Source of the DNA: Citrus sinensis
Lineage: Eukaryota > Streptophyta > Magnoliopsida > Sapindales > Rutaceae
DNA: 64,000 nucleotides
Reading direction: 5' to 3'
NCBI RefSeq assembly: GCF_022201045.2
Contig: NC_068560.1
Span: 27,111,501 to 27,175,500, forward strand
Each line of letters opens with the position of its first letter. The stretch's first letter is position 1. Positions 1 to 10,261 of the stretch are shown here, piece by piece. Position numbers and translations under genes: made by a program. Under the pieces are notes generated by a model that was not told where the DNA came from, ran no database searches, and saw nothing but the letters and a program-made list of their open reading frames with translations.

Positions 1-1801
1 CATATGACTAAATAATATTAAATAAAATAGACTAAATAATATTTATTTTTAATAAAATAAACAATATTAAAAATTTATTCTTTTAAATAAAATATATAAT
101 ATTAAAAATAAAATTTATTTTTAATACTCACTACTAATTAAACAATATAAATTGTAAACAATCCGGACTTATGTGCTAAAACTTTTAAATTTTTAACTTG
201 TTTGTACTTTTAATAAATATCAGAGAGTGTAATGTTAATATTTAAATGGACAAATTTCTACCATTGAAACTACCGTTTTACTAAATCCAATGGTAAAGGA
301 CTGAAATCAAGAAAAGACAAAATTTAATGGTACCTTGTAATTGTTGTAAGATTGCTGAGTCCTCAAAAAAATTGTGCGCACAAAAAGTGTGCCAAATCAA
401 AATTATTCAAAATAGATGTTAATCTCACGCCTCACGCCTCACAAATAAGCCGTTTGCTGTAATCACTTGCTGAGCAATCATCTCCAAAAATGGAACAACT
501 GAAATTCAAATGGGTAATTTAATAGTTTTGGGTTCGGCCTTTTAATTATTCTCTCCAGATTTTTTTTCTCTGAAATAATGTTAAAACAATTTTAATTTTT
601 TTTTTTTTTGGTATAATTTCACCAAAGGTCCAGATTGCTCAAGAGCTAATATCATCTCCAGGTTTTGTCTTTTTCCTCTTGATTGGCTTTCATCATTGGT
701 TTCTCATGTGAGCTAGCTAGCTTTTGACATTACTTTACTTTGTTCTTTGTTTATTGTAAATTTAATCACGGTTTCTACATTATAATTTACGGTCTTTGTC
801 TTACTTTTATTAAAAATTATGGTATAATAATAATAATAATAATAATAAGAATGGCTTGTTTGCATAATTGTCTTCGATATTGACTGTAATTACAAGATCT
901 TTTGTGACATATTTCTTATTGTGATTGTTTAATTAGTCTCGATTGCAATTTTTACAAGATTTAATGAATGTTAAAATTTAAGTGACAATTAAAATTTGTA
1001 CACCAAGTGCTTGAGAATATTTTTAATTTTTTTTTTCCAAGATGCAGTTTTTGATAAAGAATAAAATAAATGATTAAGAGTGTTTCGATACAATTTTTCA
1101 AATCAGCGCATATGATAATTTAAAAGTAATTGATTTCCCAAGAGTAAAAGTATGATACTTCATCTCGAAGCAACTTATGTTGTTAGCTAATATTATGAGT
1201 CAGTGTAACGATTTACCACACAAATAAAAAAAGTTGTTAAGTATTACATATAAATATACATGTTGTAATTTCTTCTCAAAGCAGCAATGCACATAAAGTG
1301 TTAACAAAATAAAATAAAAAAATTTGTTGAGTATTGCACACTAATAATTCTCATGATGAAATTAGAATAGGTTGATTGGCCTAAATACTATGTAGTATTT
1401 ACTTTCAAAAGACCTATGGCATTAGATTCACTTGCTAAGGTGTTGGAGAAGTGTTGATGCAATATTCTGTCATGCCCGCGGATTCAACTTTGCTAAGATT
1501 TTGGTTATGCCTTCAGGTTCAAGCATTGTTGCCGATTATGTGAGCATGGCTTTAGATTCCATTTGAGGAAATGTAATTGTTCCTTTTAAAGCGATGTAAT
1601 TGGTGACGGGAGAGGATTGGAATCTCGAATGATTTATGGTTTCGGAAAAAAAGAAATTTTCTTTCTTTTAACTTGCAACAAAATGTATGTAAATTTTTAT
1701 GATATTAGCAATATTTAATAACAGAATAGTTGAAATATTTTTAAATTGCATTGTAGTTTCTAAAAATATTTAATGGATAAATGATTTTATTATCGTAAGG
1801 G
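1..1801. other. AT-rich intergenic DNA
   Basis: No reading frame or RNA gene that I can support. The stretch contains short A/T tracts, a TAA microsatellite near 823-848 and low-complexity sequence. Confidence 0.6.
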
Positions 1802-2212
1802 TACTACAAAAAATGAGGGCTGTTGGTAATTGAAAAGAACAAATTAATTATTTTAAAATTAATAATAATACTACCTAATTTTTTTTACATAAATGAAGCT
1901 CAAAAAAATTAATCAGCATAAAACGTCACAAGCTATTGATAAACATCTATCAAAGATTTGTGACAGAAATATAATGTTATTATGTAAACATAAAATTTAT
2001 TTGCCATGTCAAATGCCATGTTTGCAAAATATGATGGCGTGTCATCTGCCACGTCAGATTCTACGTAAATAAAGAATTGTAATACAATTCCTTGACAGAA
2101 ATATTTTGTCACTATATTCTTACAAGAACTTTTTTGACAGAAGATAATTATATCAGTAACATGATTTGTGACAAAATTATTCTGTCAAAAAAACAAACCC
2201 AATTTTGTAGTG
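1802..2212. mobile_element. CACTA-like MITE (non-autonomous)
   Basis: The right end read on the minus strand begins CACTACAAAATTGGG, the classic CACTA terminus. The left end on the plus strand reads TACTACAAAAAATGAGGG, a one-base decayed form. Subterminal copies of TTGTGACAGAAAT and TTTTGACAGAA occur in both orientations near the ends (about 1960-2195), as is usual for CACTA subterminal repeats. There is no transposase frame. I see no clean 3-bp target duplication (GGG versus GTT), so the exact left end is uncertain. Confidence 0.6.
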
Positions 2213-2629
2213 GTTTCCAATAAATACTTACAAGGTAAAAAAATTTACGTGATTCGACATATTAATAAATATGCCTACATCCACGAGTAGTGATACGGAT
2301 AATCCACTATGTAATGAAAAAATATACAAACAATAAGTTCTTAGATGCAAATAAAATGAATAGAAATACTCAAAACCAATCAACCCCCAGCAGTTTAGCT
2401 TCACAAGAGCTCTTTCTATCTTGTGCTTTCCCTCATTCACTCTCTTTACAAATACAAGGCTCACAAAAAAACAAAACAAGAAAAACCAAACATGAATCCA
2501 ATACCTAATTACAAGTTACTGAAAATATATTTAATAGATTACAAAAGCATGCGCCTATCCCCCAATTCCTGCTCTGCTATGCCATTTACGCAATTCCTTT
2601 TTGGCTGAAAAATATTTCTTTCCCCAACA
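2213..2629 (-). mobile_element. LTR relic (copia-type), copy 1
   Basis: Carries the plus-strand signature TTACGTGATTCGACATATTA ... ATGCCTACATCCACGA, the near-palindromic block often seen in plant copia LTRs. The same block type is inside the intact copia LTRs at 46086 and 50617. The stretch ends CCCCAACA. It is collinear with 9483-9918, and both copies sit just downstream of paralogous NLR sequences, so the LTR was present before that duplication. The left end is overwritten by the CACTA-like element. Confidence 0.5.
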
Positions 2630-2672
2630 AAACAAATCAATCAGTTAGACGGAGATATCTAATGGTTTGATG

Positions 2673-2711
<39 letters not shown>

Positions 2712-3145
2712 TCGATAGTTGGACATGCATCAGCAAATTAATGAAGACGAGTAGAGAGCAAATGAGAAGGAAAGCATATAATAATTACTAACCAGAGGCA
2801 CCACTAGTATATATTAATTCCTGCTGAATCCTCTCCTCTGTTCACTGTTGGATTAAGCGTTCCATCTCATGCAGTCTCACGTCTGTACGTTTTCGATCCG
2901 CTCCTAACTAATTTGTTGTTAATTAATTGGCCGAAAATGGAAAATTTTGTTTAATTTCAGTGCAGAAAGCAGAGGAATTGACGACACACTTACAATAATT
3001 AATTTCTATATTGGATTAAAAAAATAACAACTAATTAATTTTTTAGTAAAATAGTGTGAGCATGCGTGCAGGAGATCTAGGAAGAAATTACCCGTTGCGG
3101 TGGCCGTGGGTGATTGTAACCGCAGCCGCGCGCTTTGAGAATTCT
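2630..3145. other. 3' flank of NLR relic, duplicated at 9919-10261
   Basis: Contains a (TA)n run at about 2674-2711. The last 150 bases are closely similar to 10110-10260 downstream of the intact NLR, sharing GGAGATCTAG and TTACCCGT-GCGGTGGCC. This supports a segmental duplication. No gene seen. Confidence 0.55.
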
Positions 3146-4225
3146 TCAAGGAATGTAGATGTCGGGAATGTGGCGTATCATAGGCCAATCCACTCCTGTC
3201 TTCTTTCTGAAACGGTCTGCTAAACTAGGACAACCATAAATCGTCAAACTCTGGAGCGTTGTCTTCTGAAGAAGGTGATCGGGCACTGATTTTAATTCAC
3301 GGCAACTCTGAATTGACAAGGAAGAAAGACGTGGCATGATTATGATTTCTCCCTTCATTGCAGTCCCGCAATCCCACTCTTCCAGTTCTAGCATATTAAG
3401 AAATTTGAGCTGTTTCAATTTGGGAAAGGCAATAACTGAGGAGCCATCCGTATCACTTTCTACTCCCAGAAATTCATTACCCACTCTTTTCACACTTTCC
3501 ATTCCTAAAATATGAAGAGATTCAAGGGATGGCAATTTTCCCAAAGGAGGCAAATGCTCGCAATTTCTGCACTCGAAGAGATGTAAAACCCTTAAATTGG
3601 TTAATGACATGACCCAATTTTTGGGAGCAACATTCCTCCTGCCTCTGTATTCATGTATGTGTAATTCCTTTAAATTAGGAGGTGGTCCCAAGGATTCAAG
3701 AAGCCGTTCATCTTCATCCTCCTCATTCTCCCTCCTCCCAGCTTGTTCTTCATCCCCATCTCTTAAATTATCAAAATCAAGGTCCAAATCAAACAGATTT
3801 TTCTTTTTCCCAAGTTCAGCCCTTCTAGCCTCCCCCTCATCTGACACACCACCCAGCCCATCTATACTACATTGTCGAAGGAGGTTAAGCTTTTTAAGAG
3901 ACCCAAGGCTACATGCTCTGTCATATCCTCCGCACACAACAAACTTCGTCACCCTCCGAAGCCTGATTAATTCCCCAATCCCTACCGACAGGTATCTTAA
4001 AGAATCAGTGTAATCATTGTCTAAATACATCAGCTTTCTTAACTTCCCAATCCCTTGAGGCAATTCTCTAAGATGACTGCAACTACTAACATTTAAACGT
4101 TCTAAATTATACAACTCACACAATGTCTCAGGTAATTTTTCTATCTTCTCTTGATCGGTCAAACTAAGGTATTTCAAATGTAATAATTTTTCTATATTTG
4201 TTGGAACTTCTTTGGATGTAATCAA
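3146..4225 (-). pseudogene. NLR relic: LRR half of an RGA-type CC-NB-LRR
   Basis: A 359-codon frame corresponds only to the C-terminal LRR region of an RGA-type NLR, the intracellular immune receptor class. It is closely similar to residues from about 622 onward of the NLR at 10262-13168: it shares NIEKLLHLKYLSL, LPETLCELYNLERLNVS, the ERLLE-LGPPPNLK block, and ends DWPMIRHIP. The CC and NB-ARC domains are absent. Homology stops at about 4225, and ERCC1 sequence on the opposite strand begins about 40 bases beyond. The ATG at 4225 is therefore not a real start. The LRR frame itself is still open, which suggests fairly recent truncation. Expression as an LRR-only protein is possible but would need a new promoter. 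Confidence 0.85.
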
Positions 4226-4265
4226 AACCCCAGTGATCCGTCTCTAATGTGTTGAGATGTGAGAT

Positions 4266-6697
4266 GTAATCCCTTGCTGAAGCATATAAGAAATGTGAGA
4301 TGGGCTTTTGCGGATGTTGTTTGTGACTACTTGCTTGGGCAGAACTCATGTGCTCTTTATCTAAGGTTTGAACTTCTAAACAAAGTCATACTTGTCATTC
4401 TGTTTAAACATGATGAAAATATTTTAGTGCTATATATTTCACATCCAATAGTTAAACTACCAATGAAGATAACCTGCTATGTAGTCTGTCGGTTTCAGCT
4501 AGTATTATGAATCGGCAAAGTTTTAGGTATTGGTTAATTGTTGAAGTAAAATAATCGACAATCCTTACAAATTGATCGTTTTGCTAAGCTGAAATCCAGT
4601 TTAGATCGTACTTATATGCTTAAAAGATTGATATTTAGGTGGCGTTTGTTTTTTAACTTAATGACTTAAAGTGACTTAACTTAGTTAATTAAGTTAATTA
4701 TAGGTGTTTGTTTTTATAACTTAATGAGACTTTTTAGATAATTTTGACTTAATAAAATAAGCTAATTTTTTTAGCTTTTTACTTAATGGAGAAATCTGAA
4801 TTAAGTCAATTACTTGCTAATGTAAAAAATATCCCTATTTTATAATTTATTTTTCATGTATATCCCAAAAACTCACCCATAGATATTTACCCCACATAAA
4901 AATATCCATATTTTTTCTTTCTTATATTATATACGATAAAATTTGAAATTTATGGTATTTTATATATTAAAATTTTAAAATAATTATGTATTCACTTGAA
5001 TATAGTTTTACTTATAAATGTTAAAATATTGTGGTATTTAATATATTATTTATTTGACATTCAAATTTAATAAGGATACAAATGTAAACGTACCTATTTT
5101 TAGTTTTTTAAGTTGAAAAAAACAAACAACTTAATACTTATTTTCTGAGATTCAGACGAAAAAACAAACATATTATTCAGATTCAGACATTCAGACCTAT
5201 TCAGAATTCAGACTAATTTAGGATACGAGATTAAGGATACATTGTCTTTCCTTTTTTGGGGGGGGGGGGGGTTGGTTCAGGAGGATGTAGTTAAGCCTTT
5301 ACTCGAAGTTACTAAGACAGCACTGCTTCATGATTGTACCCTGTTATGTGCTTGGAGGTAAATTCTTTATTTTTTAATTTCCCTTTTGTTTAGTAAGTAG
5401 AATAAGATTATATCTAAGATATTGTTTTTCAATTAGGACTTCAACACTGCTGTCATTGTTTGATACTGTTTACTTCTTTTTTATGATGGCAATGTAGTAA
5501 GATTGTTTACATACTTTATAAATCTTCTGTTCAACAATGTGCTATTGTAGTTTCTTTGCCCTTTGGGATTTGATGTTGTATACGAAGTTGGAGTATTTTT
5601 TTCAACTGACATGATTATGCTAAAAATTAAGAAACACGTTTATTGGGGTTGACCAGGCTAAATATATATATATATTTTTTTTTGGTGACCAAATTTTCAA
5701 AATTGTTTGTTTGTAGCTTGGAGGAATGTGGTCGCTACTTAGAGACTATAAAAGTCTATGAGAACAAGCCAGCAGACCTTATCCAAGGCCAAATGGATAC
5801 TGACTATTTATCGCGGGTATCTTAACTTCTGAGGTTTCTGGCACTGAATAAATTTATGTTTCCATTGGCAAAAATCGGATCTTCAAGGACAAATAGCTAG
5901 TGCGTTACTAATTCGTAGCTTTTTGGAGTGATTAATCTTAGATTCTGCTTCTTTTAATGTAGCTAACCCATGCACTGACATCTGTTCGGAGTGTCAACAA
6001 GACTGATGTTGTCACCCTAGGGTCTACATTTGGGGTTATGCTTCCTTGCTTTATTCACAAGTCTATGTGCTGGGGTTTGTATATGTTCCTGTGGGCCCAA
6101 CGGACATCTGTTTTTGCAGTCTCTTTCGCATATCATGGATGCATCAATGGAAGACCTGGCTCGTTGCCCTGGCATAGGAGAGCGCAAGGTATTCTGTTAG
6201 TCTCCAAAGAGAGACATGTCATTTGATGGAATTTTGTCCTATTGTGTGATACACTTCTGTATGCTATCATTTGAGTGATTGCAAATAAATTTATGGCAAT
6301 TTTTAGTGTCTTTATTTAAAGGGTTCTATGTTTTGCATATTATTAAACCTACTTTTTCATTTTGTTCCTCAATCAGGTTAAACGCTTGTATGACACTTTT
6401 CACGAGCCATTTAAGCGTGTAGTTTCCAGTCACCCTCCTATTCCAGAAACTCCTTCCCAGAAGGATGTTGAACGTTCCTCTGTGAATGAAGTTACAGACG
6501 TGGAGAAAGACACAGAAGACATAAACAAACGTAGGAAGAAAGAACCTGAATTAACTGTGAAGTCAGCCCTATCTACTGCATTTGCCAAGTATGCCGATAA
6601 AATTGGCAAGAAGAAAAACAGTTCATCTCAGGTAGGGGAAACAAGTGTTTCCGATTCAGGCGCAAAAAATAGCAATTCCGGTAAACGGGACAGCTAA
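4266..6697 (+). pseudogene. ERCC1: ERCC1-like pseudogene, copy A (5'-truncated, exon missing)
   Basis: ERCC1 (RAD10) pairs with XPF (RAD1) to form the nuclease that cuts 5' of DNA lesions in nucleotide excision repair. Exons recognised: 4266-4365 (PLLKHIRNVRWAFADVVCDY), 5281-5357 (DVVKPLLEVTKTALLHDCTL), 5717-5816 (SLEECGRYLETIKVYENKPA), 5963-6034, 6120-6188 (HhH part, CPGIGERK) and 6377-6697 (KRLYDTFHEPFKRVV, ends GKRDS then TAA). Splice sites and frame in these six exons are good. The first two exons are missing because NLR sequence abuts at 4225. The exon for SLRYHLLHPDYLYHRIRELQ, present in copy B at 27255-27354, is missing and replaced by transposon-like sequence. This copy keeps the better 3' exons of the two. 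The locus cannot make full ERCC1. Confidence 0.9.
4634..5222. mobile_element. hAT-like MITE material replacing an ERCC1 exon
   Basis: The paralogous introns diverge after GATATTTAG (4625-4634 against about 26990) and rejoin near 5222. The intervening sequence starts GGTGGCGTTTGTTTTTTAAC and contains several GTTTGTTTTT or AAAAACAAAC blocks in both orientations near its ends. That terminal style is common in plant hAT MITEs with GGCGTTTGTTT-type ends. It seems nested or rearranged. I could not define a single TIR pair or target duplication. Confidence 0.45.
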
Positions 6698-6805
6698 GTG
6701 ATCATCTTCTTTCCTCCAAAAATTCAAAATAACCTTAAAAGCAAGTAACTAAAAGGAGAATTGCTGAGAATGTATCATGCAGACTTGTGAAAGAGGCATG
6801 GCAGC
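6698..6805. other. ERCC1 copy A 3' flank, proximal part
   Basis: Collinear with 28918-29017 after ERCC1 copy B. It ends in GCAGC (6801-6805), the left target duplication of the inserted LTR. Confidence 0.6.
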
Positions 6806-8151
6806 TGTTGTGAAAATTTTAATATACTCGCAAGCGCACGAATCTAGAAATAAAATAGTGGTAACGAGGTCGATCCCACAGGGATTGTTATAAATTAAAA
6901 AGTCTAATTTAAATCTAAAATTAATATTAATTCTAACCTAGTTGACCAAATTGAGTTTCTAAGAGAAATTAAACTAATTAAACTAAGAAAACAATTAAAG
7001 TAAATGAGAATTCAATAAGATAAAAATTACCAAGGTTTCAGAATCCACCACTATTCAACTAGTAATTATCTAATTATTAATTAACCCCCAATTTTAGAGT
7101 GACAACTCGAAATCAATCTATGTCATCTCATAGATATAACAATTAAGCCCAAGTAATTAAATCTAATGTAGGTTCTTTTTCTGTTTGATAATATGACATC
7201 TAAGAATCTCATGTAAACATATTGAATAACAAAGAGTCAAAGTTTCCTAAGCACTCTATGTAAACAATTCAATGAAAGACATAGAATCAAAGATAATCAT
7301 GTATAAACTTTATAAATCCAAGCATAGATTTAATCGAATATTAATTCTAACAATCAATAATGCATGACAGAATTGATGAAAAGATTTTATTAACATCTAA
7401 TTAATCATGTGAAATAAAAACCATAATCATCAAATAACATATATAGGGAATTAATTAAATAAAAAAATAATTATTTCATTGAATAGGGTTTCATCCTTAA
7501 CCTCAGTATAAGAAATTTAGCTAGACATACTTGAATTGGGAGCAACAAAATAATTCAAATCAGCCATGAAGCCGAACTGCTGCACTCGTCCTTTTCTCCC
7601 CTCTTCTGCCCTGCCTTCCCCCCCCCCCCCCCGGCGGCTCTCTCTTGCCTTTATATAATGTTACTGACTTTCTTAATCCTTATTGGATTCTAATTGCATT
7701 AACTTATCATAAGTCACAGCCATCCACCGACTTACAAAGCCCACTCACCAAGGCCTTTTTAAATTATTTCCTTATTAAACTTTGAAAGCTAGCCACACGT
7801 TTGACCACAAAAGCAAAAGGCCAATTAATGATTTCTTCTTTTAATGCCCAGCACATGCATTCCAAATTGCCAAATCTTTGCTTTCCAAATGCATGCCCAC
7901 CGTTCATCCTTTGAAGGGATTGACTTCCAATTTTGGTCTTCTTGACTTCCATTAATTCTTGGCTGTATTTTTGTCTTCCAATTTAATCTTTATTCCTTCT
8001 CAATTTAAACTTTTTTTCATGCCCTTTTTATCAACAATCTCCAATTAATTCTCTATTCAATAAAACAATTCAATTAATTAAAAATAACAAATAAAATTAA
8101 CTAGCAAATATACAATAAAGGGTAAAATATATATATAAATTATGCTCATCA
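6806..8151. mobile_element. Solo LTR, 1346 bp, with 5-bp target duplication
   Basis: Begins TGTTGTGAAAATTTTAATAT and ends TATGCTCATCA (TG...CA), flanked by GCAGC at 6801-6805 and 8152-8156. The paralogous flank of ERCC1 copy B (29012-29035) shows the uninterrupted site GGCAGCAGAACTAACAC. TG/CA ends plus a 5-bp duplication are diagnostic of LTR retrotransposon integration, and the absence of internal coding sequence makes it a solo LTR. A second family member is at 15346-17023. It contains the block CTCGCAAGCGCACGAATCTA and a C-tract at 7618-7633. The superfamily is not certain. Confidence 0.8.
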
Positions 8152-9190
8152 GCAGCAGAACTAACACATTCATTAACAATGCATATCTACAGACTTCTCC
8201 GTCCTCCCTGTTTAGATGATGTTGATGGATGCAGGCAGGAAATTCTTTAACGAATTCTGTGCACCTAGTAAGATTTTGTACTTTGTAGGGTTGAGAAAAG
8301 CTGCACGGCAAAAGTGCTAAACCTTAATTTATATGTATGTATAAATTTTTATAGATTTAGCTATTACAATATCAATGGATTCTCTGAAGCTGCACAGTTT
8401 TACCCATTGTTTGAATCATGGTGAAGATCTGTTGAATTAGAATTTGCCACATCATGGTAACAATCACAAGTTTTTCCAGAATGAATTGACAGCATTACAG
8501 CTGGACCTTCTTCTGATGAACCCTATCTTTCCAGAAAGCTTCACATGATATGCATTTTGATTCTGTTCTTATCCTGGATATGAATGAAAGTGATGGGCTG
8601 GCTACAGCATTGAAATTTGCTGGAATCGCGATAACTTACTGCTATAACCATATAATCTTTCTAGTACAACATACGTTTGTAATGTTCTACTCTTTTTTTC
8701 TTTTTCCTCTTTTCTTTTAACATTTTCTTTTTCATTTTCGCATTTTGGACTTGCATGTTTCTTTCACTTTCTCCAGCATTTTCTAGTGTCATTGTCTTTT
8801 CCTGGTGTATATACTGTCTGCATGCGGGAAAAAGAAAAAGAAGTTATTTTCACTGCAAATTTCACAAAAAAAAGAAACATACAAGTGCTTGTTAACATAA
8901 TATACGACAAGATTCTTTTCTGAGGATTCGTTCTGTCAAAGTTTGAGCCAATAAGATAGTGATGATCCAATAGGACTGACAGCTGCCTCTTTGTTTTCCT
9001 TTTCGTATGCAGATCGTGAACAATATTTGATTCTGAATTTTGGGTCCCAAATAGACAAGAACTCGAAAGTTACTTTGCTTCGAATGCACTGGTGGAATTC
9101 TGTATTAGGTTTTTCAGTAATATTAACGGTTCATTCAGGTAATTAGGATTGAGACGTGGCTTTTGAGCCATAGTTGCCATGAACTAGAAT
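8152..9190. other. ERCC1 copy A 3' flank, distal part
   Basis: Collinear with 29018-30010, the flank of ERCC1 copy B. Shared blocks include the segments around 8370-8460, 8520-8660 and 8770-8990. No coding frame is supported. 9190-9482 has no recognised content. Confidence 0.6.
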
Positions 9191-9482
9191 GAAAAGATGA
9201 CGACAAAGTGATTGTGAATTTTTAAGCAAACATAAAACATCAAAACAAAAAATATTTACCAAACATATTTTAACTGTTTAATAGTCTGTGGGTAATTATT
9301 TACTTTGTTTTGGCCGAAAATTTTGCTATCTAACAACTAACAACTGAATTTGACTCATATTTATGCAAATTTTATAGTCCCACCATTTGCCATTTTTATG
9401 TTATGATTTTTGTAGGTTTGTTATTTTTAAATCATGATCCATGTGGGACTAAAATTTTAATTTCACCTTCTGTTATAAGATT

Positions 9483-9918
9483 TGTTAACGAAAATTAAAT
9501 AATTCAATAAACTCATAGAAAGCAGAAAAGATATACGTGGTTCGGCATATTACTTAATATGCCTACATCCACATTGGTGATACTGATCATCCACTATGTG
9601 ATAAAAAAGTGTACAAAGTTAACAATGGCCTCTCAAATGCAAAATAAAACAAAAAGAAACCGACCTCAACCCTCAAAATCAATCAACCCCCAGTAGTTTA
9701 ACCTCACAATAGCTCTCTTAGACTTGTGCTTTCCCTTGTTCATTCTCTTTAGAAATACAAGACTCACCAACTTAAAAAAAGAGAGAGAGAGAGAGAGAAT
9801 CCAATAGCTAATTACAAGTTACTGAAAATATATATATAAAACAGATTAAAAAAGCACGCGCCGCGCCCGTCCCCCAATTCCTGCTTTGCAACGCTGAAAA
9901 ATATCATTTCCCCCAACA
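9483..9918 (-). mobile_element. LTR relic (copia-type), copy 2
   Basis: Begins TGTTAACGAAAATT and ends CCCCAACA (TG...CA). It contains TACGTGGTTCGGCATATTAC and ATGCCTACATCCAC, the copia LTR signature. It is paralogous to 2213-2629. No 5-bp target duplication is visible (AGATT versus AAACA), so bounds are approximate. It lies downstream of the intact NLR and may supply part of its 3' transcript or terminator. Confidence 0.5.
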
Positions 9919-10261
9919 AAACAAATGAATCAGTTAGACAAATATATCTAACACAAATATATCTAATTATAATGGACATTGTTAAATTAATGAAGAAGAG
10001 TAGAGAGAGAGCAAACGAGAAGGAAAGCGTATACAAATTATAATTACTAACCAGAGTTATTAGCACCATTACATATATATATCCCTGCTGAATCCCCTCC
10101 TCTGTTCACCATTCGTTTCTAAAATGGATTAAAAAAATAACTACTAATTAATTTTAATTAAAATAGAGTGAGACACGCAATGCATGCAGGAGATCTAGAA
10201 ATAAATTACCCGTCGCGGTGGCCCTGGGTGATTGTAATTGACTAATTGCAGCTGCGCTCTT

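Noticed and set aside
1441..1620. LINE RNase H relic
   Set aside because: A possible weak resemblance on the plus strand, but no motif that I could defend.
7618..7633. Homopolymer C/G runs (also 5258-5270, 32268-32283, 37073-37092) as functional signals
   Set aside because: Simple homopolymers, likely slippage or sequencing-sensitive sites.
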